Below are positions 44,776 through 52,923 of a stretch of 64,000 nt of DNA, piece after piece. The position numbers were made by a program, and so were the translations under genes. Below the pieces are notes generated by a model. That model did no database searches. It was not told where the DNA came from and saw only the letters and a program-made list of their open reading frames with translations. Numbering within the stretch: position 1 is the stretch's first letter; every line of letters begins with the position of its first letter. This DNA comes from Thermoplasmata archaeon (lineage in GTDB: Archaea > Thermoplasmatota > Thermoplasmata > Methanomassiliicoccales > Methanomethylophilaceae): assembly GCA_015063235.1 (NCBI GenBank), contig SUSW01000018.1, positions 1 through 64,000 of the forward strand, written 5' to 3'.

Positions 44776-44999
44776 GCCTAACAATCCTCGGAACAACATG
44801 TCGGCGTAGGTATAAGAGTCTAAGAAAGGGAGGTGGCCGAAAGTCCAGGGTGGCAAAAACCGATTTCATTTTAAGGTTCTTAAAAGGAATCAGACACTGG
44901 ATAGCTTCCGATCCGTCCAAAACAATCTAAGGTTATTAAAATCGAAGGAGTGAAAGTGCAGAAACCGCAGGAAAACGAAGACAATCACACGAGTGTAGC

Positions 45000-45007
45000 A
45001 TATTTAT
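45000..45007 (+). promoter_or_regulatory. TATA box, probable leaderless start of the isochorismatase-like gene
   Basis: ATATTTAT lies 24-31 bp upstream of ATG 45031, placing the transcription start at or next to the start codon. Confidence 0.5.
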
Positions 45008-45030
45008 CCATCCAATCCGATACTCTGGCC

Positions 45031-45543
45031 ATGAGGAAAGCTCTGGTCGTGGTATGCTATCAGAACGACCATGTCATCGGCAATTTGGGAAGCAGGTTCG
45101 CCAAGATGATCGAGAAGAACATCGTGGCCAAAATCGAGGAAGCATTGGATTACAACGACGAGATATTCTTCATCATGGACAGCTTTGAAGAGGGATTCTT
45201 CAAAACAGCTGAAGGAAAGAGATATAGGATCAAGCACTGCCTCAGGGGTTCCAAAGGAGCGGAACTCTACGGAAAGGTCGGAGATTATCTCTCGAAAGCT
45301 CATGTGATAGTGAAAAAGACCTATGGTTCCGATGGCCTATACAGCAGCATCAAAGGGTTCGATGAGATAGATATCTGCGGTGTCGAGACCCACCTGAGCG
45401 TGCTGGCGAACGTGATAATTGCCAGGACGGCCAATCCGTCAGCCGAGATAACGGTCAGCCGCAATGCCGTTGCAGCCAAAGACAGTGAGATGGCGGAACA
45501 GGCCCTGACCATCATGGAATCGATGGGCATCAAGGTTATTTGA
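45031..45543 (+). CDS. Isochorismatase-like hydrolase, catalytic residues altered
   Basis: 170 residues of the cysteine-hydrolase (nicotinamidase/isochorismatase) fold. The start ALVVVCYQNDHVIGNLG corresponds to the usual 'vVDyQNDFv.GsLG', so the catalytic Asp is replaced by Cys. The Lys region is kept (IVKKTYGSDGLYS). The nucleophile segment is ICGVETHLSVLANV, where Ser replaces the expected Cys. With two of three triad residues changed it may be a non-catalytic binder or use another chemistry. ATG 45031 is chosen because a TATA box lies about 25 bp before it; the 27 extra codons of the track ORF would precede the transcription start. Confidence 0.75.
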   Translation: MRKALVVVCYQNDHVIGNLGSRFAKMIEKNIVAKIEEALDYNDEIFFIMDSFEEGFFKTAEGKRYRIKHCLRGSKGAELYGKVGDYLSKAHVIVKKTYGSDGLYSSIKGFDEIDICGVETHLSVLANVIIARTANPSAEITVSRNAVAAKDSEMAEQALTIMESMGIKVI

Positions 45544-46086
45544 TCAGTCCTGGAGATTGTCCTTCACACTGTTTATCCTCTTGACTGCCTGAATATACTT
45601 CTCGTGCTCGGCATCCGCCGCCCTTTTGCAGTCCAGATACTGATCGTGACAGACCTGGGCCTCCTGCCTAAGCTTATCGGCCTCGTCGAAGAGGAGATGC
45701 ATCTTTTCGTGGATTGCCTGACCGCTGGTGTTGCATTTAACCATCTTCTGATGATAGGTCTCGGCCATCTGCTTGGCACCGCTGATGTCGCCAAGGCCGC
45801 CTCTGGCCTTCATCATCTTGACCTTCTCGTTCCATTCGTCACGTTTCTGCTTGTTCTCCTGGGCCGAGAGATTGTAATCGTCCCTCTGGGCCTTCAGCGC
45901 CCTGGCCTCCGAGGACAGTCTCTTCGCCTTCTCCTGCAGCTTGTCGCGCTTCTCCGCAAGGACGTCTGCCTGCTGATGGTATTTGTCCCTCTCGGCCTTA
46001 TGATTGGCGGCTTCCTTGTTGAGCTCCTTCAAGATATCGTCCAGCGTACGGATGTCCTGCTCTATGGAATCTGAGATCTCGCTCAT
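45544..46086 (-). CDS. Archaeal coiled-coil protein
   Basis: 180 residues, almost entirely charged helix with heptads (e.g. LDDILKELNKEAANHKAERD, VLAEKRDKLQEKAKRLSSEA). No membrane segment or enzymatic motif. It resembles a conserved archaeal coiled-coil family often annotated through chance similarity to phosphoserine phosphatase or SMC proteins. A structural or ribosome/nucleoid-associated role is possible, but nothing in the sequence settles it. MSEISDSIEQD (46086) is the start; the longer N-terminus in the track is unlike a protein. Its stop follows the hydrolase stop with no gap. Confidence 0.75.
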   Translation of the reverse strand: MSEISDSIEQDIRTLDDILKELNKEAANHKAERDKYHQQADVLAEKRDKLQEKAKRLSSEARALKAQRDDYNLSAQENKQKRDEWNEKVKMMKARGGLGDISGAKQMAETYHQKMVKCNTSGQAIHEKMHLLFDEADKLRQEAQVCHDQYLDCKRAADAEHEKYIQAVKRINSVKDNLQD

Positions 46087-46128
46087 GGTACGAAACGATA
46101 AATGTACTGGAAGGATATATTCTGAACG

Positions 46129-46365
46129 ATGAGCAACGAAGCCTACCGCAAGTGCCGTACCTGCAGATTCTGCAACCATCACGGGGAGATGTGGATATGT
46201 GTAGCGGAGACCAGGCCGACAGAGCCAGATGGCACATGTGGAAGGTACCGTCCCGGATGCTGCGAAAACTGCAACTACTTCTGTGACGGGAAATGCAGAC
46301 AAACCGGCGAAGAGATGTTCGAACTCGACGTATGTACATCATACGACCCGTCAGGTTCCATCTGA
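46129..46365 (+). CDS. Small Cys-rich putative metal-binding protein
   Basis: 78 residues with 13 Cys, arranged in CxxC-type pairs: CRTCRFCNHHG, WICVAETRP, CGRYRPGCCENCNYFCDGKC, then CTSYDP. The spacing suggests two zinc or iron-sulfur sites. Family not recognised with certainty. ATG follows GATATATTCT closely, so a leaderless or short-leader mRNA is possible. The 3' end overlaps the convergent DUF5685 gene by 15 bp. Confidence 0.65.
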   Translation: MSNEAYRKCRTCRFCNHHGEMWICVAETRPTEPDGTCGRYRPGCCENCNYFCDGKCRQTGEEMFELDVCTSYDPSGSI

Positions 46366-47262
46366 CATCCTCTGCTTCCTGTTGGAGAGGATATTGGACA
46401 CACTGGTCCTGGCTGTGGATCCGCCTGTCATGACGTTCTTCGCGGATTCAGGAATGCCCAGATAGACGATGTTGTCGCATATTCCCGTGTTGGCCCTCAT
46501 TTGTGGCCTCACCTTGGAATACGATTCCTGCATCCTGCCTATCTCGCCGTTGAGCATCTCAGTCAGCTCATACACGTGCTTCAGCCTGAACTGGCTAGCG
46601 TTCACATAACCTTCCTCCGGAAGGAAAGGATTGTAGGTACCGTCCTTGAAGTCCTCATCGAGATCGTCTATCGCATCCATGATGTAGACTACCGTGCTGA
46701 GCTGACGGAAGACATTATCAAGATCATCGCTGGCATGTTGACCTGCGATATCTCTCAGTGCTCCAATGAGTCCCTCCCCGAATGTACGTCCCATGAGCAC
46801 CGCATCCCTGCATCCCTGTTTCTCCAGGGACCTGAGGTTCGCAAATCCCTCACCCACCATCCTGTCATAATCGGGGTAGCTACCGGCCGCCTTCGCGATC
46901 GCACCGGAAAGTGCCGCCGAGGCCGCTTTGGATTTCAGCGACGGCTTGTCCTCATCGTCGTCGAAAAGCTCCCATTTGGTGAGGATCAGCGTATATGCGG
47001 CCATACGCCTCATCAGGTCGGAATCGGCCTTTGGCTCCCTGAAAACGCAGAAATTGCTCTTCGTCCCCTCGAAATCAAGGACGTCCCCGGCGATGCTGTT
47101 CAGAAGGATCGTGTTGAACGTCATGTCGTAATTGACGGTCAGGGTGCTCCTCAATCCGAAATCATGCTTCAGATGATGGCATCCCTCACAGTAGTACCTG
47201 CGGTACACCCTGCTGTCGGCCGGAGAGAGCCTGTTGTAATAAGGCAGGGTGTATCCCAACAT
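46351..47262 (-). CDS. DUF5685-family protein
   Basis: 303 residues. The N-terminus MLGYTLPYYNRLSPADSRVY followed by YYCEGCHHLKHDFG and LTVNYDMTFNTILLNSI is the DUF5685 signature. C(E)GC plus a downstream NFCVF probably bind a metal. The middle is helical (VVYIMDAIDDLDEDFKDGTYNPF, a DDxxxD-rich segment reminiscent of all-alpha prenyltransferase-like folds). Function unknown. Divergent from the Cys-rich peptide/radical SAM genes across a 129-bp promoter space. Confidence 0.78.
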   Translation of the reverse strand: MLGYTLPYYNRLSPADSRVYRRYYCEGCHHLKHDFGLRSTLTVNYDMTFNTILLNSIAGDVLDFEGTKSNFCVFREPKADSDLMRRMAAYTLILTKWELFDDDEDKPSLKSKAASAALSGAIAKAAGSYPDYDRMVGEGFANLRSLEKQGCRDAVLMGRTFGEGLIGALRDIAGQHASDDLDNVFRQLSTVVYIMDAIDDLDEDFKDGTYNPFLPEEGYVNASQFRLKHVYELTEMLNGEIGRMQESYSKVRPQMRANTGICDNIVYLGIPESAKNVMTGGSTARTSVSNILSNRKQRMSDGT

Positions 47263-47330
47263 GGATTCTCAATCACCATGGTTCGATAAATTGATTGGCA
47301 TAGCTAACCAGTCTGGGGTCACCCTCACGA

Positions 47331-47340
47331 TTAAATATAG
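47331..47340 (+). promoter_or_regulatory. TATA box for the Cys-rich peptide / radical SAM unit
   Basis: TTAAATATAG about 52 bp upstream of ATG 47392, giving a leader of about 25-30 nt that contains the GGGTGA ribosome site. AGCTAACCAG and TTGTTAGCCAG on either side form an imperfect inverted repeat. Confidence 0.5.
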
Positions 47341-47391
47341 TTAACTTGTTAGCCAGTTTATCAGACCACACCATCTGATAGGGTGAATTTC

Positions 47392-47700
47392 ATGTCCTAC
47401 GATGCACAATCCATCGAACAACTGACAGCAATGTATGAGAGCCAGTCCCCCAATGCGTTCATCGCTTTCGCTATGGAGGGGCTTCCTGAGAACAACGAGC
47501 ACGCCGAGCGTTTCGACAAGGACGCCGATGCGGAGCACAGCGAGCTTTCACACTGCGGTTACCCCTGCTGCAACGACAGGGGGCTGTGCAAGACATGGAA
47601 AGGACACCTCTGCGTCATCGGTACCGTCGTGGTACTGGTCGCATGTTGCTGTTACGTTACAGACGGATTCTTCGGTGCATGGCCGTTCTGGCCCTTCTGA
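47392..47700 (+). CDS. Cys-rich small membrane peptide, possible RiPP precursor
   Basis: 102 residues. Acidic, soluble N-terminal half (SYDAQSIEQLTAMYESQS ... EHAERFDKDADAEHSELS), then a Cys cluster HCGYPCCNDRGLCKTWKGHLC, a hydrophobic stretch VIGTVVVLVACCCY and an aromatic end DGFFGAWPFWPF. The leader-like acidic part followed by a Cys/aromatic core is the architecture of peptides modified by radical SAM/SPASM enzymes, and such an enzyme is encoded 49 nt downstream. Equally it could be a small membrane protein. GGGTGA 5 nt before ATG 47392 fixes the start; GTG 47383 in the track is less likely. No homologue recognised. Confidence 0.6.
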   Translation: MSYDAQSIEQLTAMYESQSPNAFIAFAMEGLPENNEHAERFDKDADAEHSELSHCGYPCCNDRGLCKTWKGHLCVIGTVVVLVACCCYVTDGFFGAWPFWPF

Positions 47701-47712
47701 ACTCACATTCAC

Positions 47713-47742
47713 ATCCGTCACGGTGCATCGTCCGTGACGGAT
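47713..47742 (+). promoter_or_regulatory. 11-bp hairpin between the peptide gene and the radical SAM gene
   Basis: ATCCGTCACGG-TGCATCGT-CCGTGACGGAT, perfect 11-bp stem, 7 nt before the radical SAM start codon and without a T-tract. It would lower expression of the enzyme relative to the peptide, or protect the processed 3' end of the peptide message. Confidence 0.6.
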
Positions 47743-47749
47743 CCATATT

Positions 47750-48874
47750 ATGAAACCGCACATCACCATCATTATCAAACCCACTCTTTTTTGCAACACC
47801 GACTGCAAGCATTGCTACCATATCCCCAAGGACCGTATCAAAGGCGAGATCTCGTTGGAACGTGTTGAGAAACTCATCAAACTGGCTTCCGAGGAGTATC
47901 AAACCGCCTGGTTCATCTGGCATGGCGGCGAACCGCTGACCATCCCGATGTCGTTCTACAAGGACGTCATCTCCCTTGAGGAGAAATACTTCGGAAAAGA
48001 CTCCATGAGGTACGGGAACACCATCAATACCAACGGTATGTTGCTGAACAGGAGGCTCATGGCCTACTGCAGAGAGAAGAAGATCAACGTCGGAATCTCT
48101 TATGAAGGCCCGTACAACTACGTTCTTAGAGCAGGGGATGTGGAAAAAACCCTCGATACCCTGTCCGCCAAGGATAACAAGTACTCTATATCCGCCACCA
48201 TCTCGAAGGAAACGGCATCCAAACAGAAGGAGATATACGAATACTTCAGGGACAGGGCAGTCAGCGTATCGCTGTCTCCGGTTATCGCTGCAGGATGCGG
48301 CACATGCTACGTCCCGGACACGGAGGAATTCGTGAAAGGGAGCATAGAAGCGTTCGATGAATGGCTCTTCGACAACCAGGCCAGGATTCCTCTGATGCCT
48401 TTCTACCTCTACATCCAGCATTACCTTGGGGAACCCGTTCCCTCGGACTGTGCCCACACCTCGTGTCTGACCAAATGGATCTGCATGTACCCGGACGGTT
48501 CGCTCTACCCATGCGCCAAGGCATGCCCCAAGGGATTCCTCATGGGCAACATAGACGATATCGGCTCGATCAGTGATGCCTTCCAATCGGAAGGATTCAG
48601 GAACATCCTCGTCGGATCCATAAAGAGGCGCGAGAAATGCTCCTCATGCGAGATATATCGGTTCTGCAACGGTGGCTGCAGCGTGGATGCATGCTACGAA
48701 AACGGCCTGGAGGAGAACGGCGGTGCCTCGTGCGAAGCGTACAAGCGCATATTCAGACACGTATCTTCGGAGATACAGAAGATCCTGGACGAGAAGCCCA
48801 ATCTGGATCGTTACAATCCCTTCGTGAAAGAAGCTGTGATCGGCAAGCTCCTTAATCCGAAAACCATTGCCTGA
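47750..48874 (+). CDS. Radical SAM / SPASM-domain enzyme (peptide maturase-like)
   Basis: 374 residues. The N-terminal radical SAM motif CNTDCKHCY binds the 4Fe-4S cluster that cleaves SAM; WHGGEPL is the conserved strand-2 motif of sulfatase-maturase and RiPP enzymes. The C-terminal SPASM domain has CLTKWICMYPDGSLYPCAKAC and CSSCEIYRFCNGGCSVDAC, room for two auxiliary clusters. Substrates of this class are protein or peptide side chains. The preceding Cys-rich peptide is the obvious candidate substrate; an anaerobic sulfatase maturase role is less likely since no sulfatase is present here. Start at 47750 directly after the hairpin. Confidence 0.88.
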   Translation: MKPHITIIIKPTLFCNTDCKHCYHIPKDRIKGEISLERVEKLIKLASEEYQTAWFIWHGGEPLTIPMSFYKDVISLEEKYFGKDSMRYGNTINTNGMLLNRRLMAYCREKKINVGISYEGPYNYVLRAGDVEKTLDTLSAKDNKYSISATISKETASKQKEIYEYFRDRAVSVSLSPVIAAGCGTCYVPDTEEFVKGSIEAFDEWLFDNQARIPLMPFYLYIQHYLGEPVPSDCAHTSCLTKWICMYPDGSLYPCAKACPKGFLMGNIDDIGSISDAFQSEGFRNILVGSIKRREKCSSCEIYRFCNGGCSVDACYENGLEENGGASCEAYKRIFRHVSSEIQKILDEKPNLDRYNPFVKEAVIGKLLNPKTIA

Positions 48875-48881
48875 GCAAGGC

Positions 48882-49787
48882 TCAATCAAATATCCCTGTA
48901 CTCATGTATTTCTCTCCGCCGTCGGGAAGAATTGCAAGGATTGTCTTATCAGGCTCCTTCTCGGCCATACGCAGGGCGGCGAACACCGCGGCCCCCGATG
49001 ATATTCCGCAGAATATCCCCTCTTTCCTTGCCATCTCCACGGTCATCCTTATGGCATCGTCGCCTTTCACCGTCTCGACTCCGCCCAACAGTTCCGCATC
49101 GAATATGCTCGGAACGAAATTGGCACCAATTCCCTGGATCTTGTGAGGTCCTGCCCTACCTTCCGAGACAAGGGGGCTCTCGGCTGGTTCGACACCGATG
49201 ACCTTGGCCTTGGAACCGGCATCTTTGAAAGCCATCGCCAGTCCGCAGGCTGTTCCGCCGGTACCGAATCCTGAGAATACGTAATCGACATCGGGCAAAT
49301 CGCGGAGTATCTCCTTCCCCGTTCCTACACGGTGTGCCACAGAATTCATCGGATTGTCAAACTGCCCGCATACCCATCCACCTCTTTCTGCGGCGATCTC
49401 ATCGGCTTTCTTCAGAGCACCACCCATGCCTTCAGCCCCCGGGGTGAGGATTACCTCGGCCCCGTATGCACGCATGGACTGAATACGCTCCTTCGACATG
49501 GTATCTGGCATGACGATGACGGCATTGTACCCGCGTACTGCGGAAATCATTGCTATGGCGATTCCTGTGTTACCTGATGTGGGTTCGACTATCGTCCCGC
49601 CCTTCTTGAGAATGCCCTTGGCCTCAGCAGCATCGATCATCGAGAGTACGGCACGGTCCTTGATGGAACCTCCAGGATTCCCCCTTTCGACCTTTACATA
49701 GACCTTTGCCCCGGAAGGAGCGATCTTGTTCAGACGGACGATGGGTGTCTCCCCGATAGTCTCGGTGATGTCGTTGAAAACTGCCAT
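48882..49787 (-). CDS. cysK: Cysteine synthase (O-acetylserine sulfhydrylase)
   Basis: 301 residues, PLP fold type II. It makes cysteine from O-acetylserine and sulfide. Visible: NPGGSIKDRAV with the PLP lysine, the substrate loop EPTSGNTGIAIAM, the phosphate loop GTGGTACGL and ISSGAAVFAAL. Length is normal for CysK without a regulatory domain. Whether the acceptor is O-acetylserine or O-phosphoserine is not certain in a methanogen. Own promoter, divergent from the MFS gene. Confidence 0.93.
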   Translation of the reverse strand: MAVFNDITETIGETPIVRLNKIAPSGAKVYVKVERGNPGGSIKDRAVLSMIDAAEAKGILKKGGTIVEPTSGNTGIAIAMISAVRGYNAVIVMPDTMSKERIQSMRAYGAEVILTPGAEGMGGALKKADEIAAERGGWVCGQFDNPMNSVAHRVGTGKEILRDLPDVDYVFSGFGTGGTACGLAMAFKDAGSKAKVIGVEPAESPLVSEGRAGPHKIQGIGANFVPSIFDAELLGGVETVKGDDAIRMTVEMARKEGIFCGISSGAAVFAALRMAEKEPDKTILAILPDGGEKYMSTGIFD

Positions 49788-49858
49788 ACGCCGAGAACTG
49801 ATACAGCGTATTTCAAACTTAACGTAACTCTTAATAACAGATTATATTTCCAACTGCC

Positions 49859-51241
49859 ATGGAATACTCGACGAAGGAGGTGAAAGCCGTGATGTGGGCA
49901 TGCTACATCTCTGCATTCATCACCCCGCTTCTGAGTACCATGATGAACCTCTCCCTTGTCAACATGGGAGAGGACTTCGATGTCGGTTCACATAATCTTG
50001 CATATGTCAACTCGTCATTCCTTCTCGCCTCAGTCATCTTCATGGTGCCGCTGGCAAAGAGGATGGACATCATTGGGAAGAAGAAGATGTTCATCGTATG
50101 CCTTCTGGTGATCTCAGTAGGATGCATAATAGGCTGTCTGGCGCCCTCTTTCTGGATCGTTATCCTGGGCAGAGCGGTGATTGGATGCGGTGCGTCAGGA
50201 CTCGCTACAGTTGGAATGTCCATGCTGACCGATGTGACACCTTTAGACAGAAGAGGAAGAGCATTAGGGTACATGACTATGTGCGTATACCTGGGCCTCT
50301 CCCTGGGGCCCGCGATCGGCGGTATCCTTAACGACGCCATAGGCTGGAGACTCCTTTTCCTGATCGTACTCCCGCTGGCATTCATATCCATATTCATCAT
50401 AGTAAGGGGATTCAAGGGTGAGATCGCCAATGATGCAGGAGGTGAATTCGATGTGAAAGGCTCCATCGTCTACGGTACGGCCATCCTGCTGACGATGGGA
50501 GGAATAATGAACCTTCCGCAGACATGGGCGTTCATATCCGCGGCTGCAGGGATCATACTTCTCTTCCTGTTCGTCTACATGCAGATCCATAACCCCCACT
50601 GCCTGTTGGAGATGAGGTTGTTCAAGAACCGTACATTCGCGGGATCATCCGTAGCTACGTTCATGAACTACGCATCATCGTATTGCTTATCGTTCTTCAT
50701 GGCCCTGTACCTGCAGAGCATCGGAAACCTAAGCGCTACGGAGGCAGGACTGATGATGATCATACAGCCTGCTGTCCAATGCATGTTCTCGCCTACATTC
50801 GGAAGACTTACGGACAGGATCGAGAACAAGATCCTGCTGCCCACAGTCGGAATGGCGATCACCGCCATAGGTGTATTATCTATAGTCTTCTACGATGTGG
50901 ATACTCCTCTGTACTTTGTGGCTGCCACCATGGTATTGATAGGTTTCGGATTCGCGATGTTCTCGGCCCCGAACACCTTTGTCATCATGTCGTCAGTACC
51001 TCAGGAATACTCCGGCGAGGCATCGGGAGTGGTGTCTGTGATGAGGCAGAGCGGTATGATGGTGAGTATGGGAATCGCCATGGTCTTTACCTCCACCATA
51101 ATGGGTTCCACCGACAATCTAGGGCCCGACACGTACGATCTCTTCATACAGGTCATGAGATATTCGTTCATAACCTGCTTCATAATGTGCGTTATAGGTA
51201 CGATAACCTCTGCATTTAGAGGAAAGCCTAAAAATTTTTAA
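49859..51241 (+). CDS. MFS drug-efflux transporter (EmrB/QacA-like)
   Basis: 460 residues, about 14 hydrophobic helices (DHA2 group). Motif A appears as LAKRMDIIGKKKMFI, and motif C-like GYMTMCVYLGLSLGPAIGGIL marks antiporters. Probably exports toxic organic compounds using the ion gradient; substrate unknown. ATG 49859 follows a GATTATATTT box by about 10-20 bp, so a very short leader is likely. A CDF transporter follows on the same strand after 53 nt, but with its own AT-rich upstream region. Confidence 0.88.
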   Translation: MEYSTKEVKAVMWACYISAFITPLLSTMMNLSLVNMGEDFDVGSHNLAYVNSSFLLASVIFMVPLAKRMDIIGKKKMFIVCLLVISVGCIIGCLAPSFWIVILGRAVIGCGASGLATVGMSMLTDVTPLDRRGRALGYMTMCVYLGLSLGPAIGGILNDAIGWRLLFLIVLPLAFISIFIIVRGFKGEIANDAGGEFDVKGSIVYGTAILLTMGGIMNLPQTWAFISAAAGIILLFLFVYMQIHNPHCLLEMRLFKNRTFAGSSVATFMNYASSYCLSFFMALYLQSIGNLSATEAGLMMIIQPAVQCMFSPTFGRLTDRIENKILLPTVGMAITAIGVLSIVFYDVDTPLYFVAATMVLIGFGFAMFSAPNTFVIMSSVPQEYSGEASGVVSVMRQSGMMVSMGIAMVFTSTIMGSTDNLGPDTYDLFIQVMRYSFITCFIMCVIGTITSAFRGKPKNF

Positions 51242-51294
51242 ATACAACTTGTAGAAAACAAGTCCTTTATACCTAAATTCACATTATTTCCCTC

Positions 51295-52335
51295 ATGGAT
51301 GATGCTGCTAAGAGCAACTTCGAATATCAAAAGATAATCGCTGCAGTCGGCCTCATCCTGATGATCATCAAATTCGTCGCTTATTACCTGACCGGCTCTG
51401 TCGCCATCCTCACCGATGCCCTCGAATCCATAGTCAATGTGGTAGCGGGCTTCGTCGGACTGTATGCGCTGTATCTCAGCGCCCAGCCTCCGGACAGGTC
51501 GCATCCGTTCGGTCACGGGAAGATCGAGAACGTATCTGCAACCATAGAAGGCACTATGATAACGGTCGCAGGGGCCATAATCATCTTTGAATCGATCATG
51601 TCCTTCCTCAATCCCGGCGAGATCAAGCAGCTGGACATCGGTCTGGCCATAGTCGCTTTCGCCGCAGTTGTCAATTTCATCGTCGGAAGGAGGGCCATAA
51701 GCAAGGGTAAGAAGACCCGTTCTCCTGCACTGGTAGCGAGCGGGAAACACCTCTGCTCTGACACGTATTCTTCGGTCGGGATCATCCTGGGCCTATTCGT
51801 CGTCTACATAGCGATGGCCATGGGATACGACGCAGCCTGGCTTGACTCATCCATTGCGATAATATTCGGAGTCATAATAGGATACACGGGGCTCAAGGTA
51901 ATCAAACAAAGCATAGACGATTCCATGGATAGGACGGACGAGGATCTGATGAAAGGCATAACAGAAGTCCTCAACGCATTCAGACATGATGATTGGATCG
52001 ACATCTACGGCGTAAGGGCCATCAAGTACGGCCCCAACCTTTTTATCGATATGCATATCGTATTCCCTATGGATCAGCCCATCGTCCACACCTTCGAGGA
52101 GGAGATGCAGCTGAAGGAGGCATTCGAATGGAAATACGGACTGTCTTCACAGATATCCATGACGCCCGTGCCCTGCAACCAGATGTTCTGCAGATACTGT
52201 GACAGGAACTGCTTCAACAGGGTCGATGAGTTCGAGATACATCTCAAATGGACACCTGAAACCATCATGACCAAGGATATGCATCTTCCGCCCAGAGTGA
52301 TTTCCATCGACGGTTCTATAAACAAGGATGACTGA
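51295..52335 (+). CDS. Cation diffusion facilitator (CDF) metal exporter
   Basis: 346 residues. Six helices with the CDF metal site: AILTDALESIVN (helix 2) and SGKHLCSDTYSSVG (helix 5, HxxxD), plus RSHPFGHGKIENV in the loop. The cytoplasmic C-terminal domain FIDMHIVFPMDQPIVH is present. An extra Cys-rich tail CNQMFCRYCDRNC beyond the normal fold suggests metal sensing or a docking site. Metal likely Zn2+, Fe2+ or Mn2+; helix 2 has DALES rather than HxxxD or DxxxD at the usual spot. The following gene starts 9 nt later. Confidence 0.87.
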   Translation: MDDAAKSNFEYQKIIAAVGLILMIIKFVAYYLTGSVAILTDALESIVNVVAGFVGLYALYLSAQPPDRSHPFGHGKIENVSATIEGTMITVAGAIIIFESIMSFLNPGEIKQLDIGLAIVAFAAVVNFIVGRRAISKGKKTRSPALVASGKHLCSDTYSSVGIILGLFVVYIAMAMGYDAAWLDSSIAIIFGVIIGYTGLKVIKQSIDDSMDRTDEDLMKGITEVLNAFRHDDWIDIYGVRAIKYGPNLFIDMHIVFPMDQPIVHTFEEEMQLKEAFEWKYGLSSQISMTPVPCNQMFCRYCDRNCFNRVDEFEIHLKWTPETIMTKDMHLPPRVISIDGSINKDD

Positions 52336-52344
52336 TTCCCAGAC

Positions 52345-52923
52345 ATGGCACAGGACATTCCGGCAGAGATCTCGGCGGTCAATCTGAATGATTGGTACGA
52401 TTCCCTCAACGACATCAACAAGGTCAAAGTGAAGAGATACCTGAACTGCATAGATACGACATCCGCGCAGAATTTCCTTGTCGACCTTATGAGACGCTCC
52501 AGCGAGGATCATAACTACAAGCTCTCGGCCCTCGCAGGAGAATATGCACTGTCCCACGACCTCCCGGATTACGACAGATTCATGGTCACCGAAGCATACA
52601 TCGACGGTCTGTTCGGAGCAGAGAGCTATGAGGAGATGAAGGTGCAGTGCTGCAATAACCTCGACCTCTTCCCAGCGATCAGAGACCGCTTCCTGGAGGA
52701 GAACGGCGGAGAACTTCCCAAGACCATCTACTGCCGCAACAGGCTCATAGATGTACTGGTGGGTGTGGAATCAGACTACGATACAGCCTTCGAAACCCTG
52801 GACGAGTTTGTCAGGATCGGTATCCTGTCCGAGGACGAACTGAACTACAGGAAGCAGAGCCTGAAGATTCACAGGATGCAGAAGACCTTCGATAACGTTT
52901 TCATGTACCGTCCGAAGGAATGA
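52345..52923 (+). CDS. Conserved hypothetical helical protein
   Basis: 192 residues, all-helical prediction, soluble, no signal or metal motif (LNDINKVKVKRYLNCID, NRLIDVLVGVESDYDTAFETLDE). I do not recognise a family. Probably co-transcribed with the CDF gene (9-nt gap). Its 3' end overlaps the convergent COG3323 gene by 23 bp if that gene is read through its TAG. Confidence 0.6.
   Translation: MAQDIPAEISAVNLNDWYDSLNDINKVKVKRYLNCIDTTSAQNFLVDLMRRSSEDHNYKLSALAGEYALSHDLPDYDRFMVTEAYIDGLFGAESYEEMKVQCCNNLDLFPAIRDRFLEENGGELPKTIYCRNRLIDVLVGVESDYDTAFETLDEFVRIGILSEDELNYRKQSLKIHRMQKTFDNVFMYRPKE

Noticed and set aside
47750-48874. Anaerobic sulfatase-maturating enzyme
   Set aside because: WHGGEPL and SPASM fit that family too, but no sulfatase gene is nearby, whereas a Cys-rich peptide is directly upstream.
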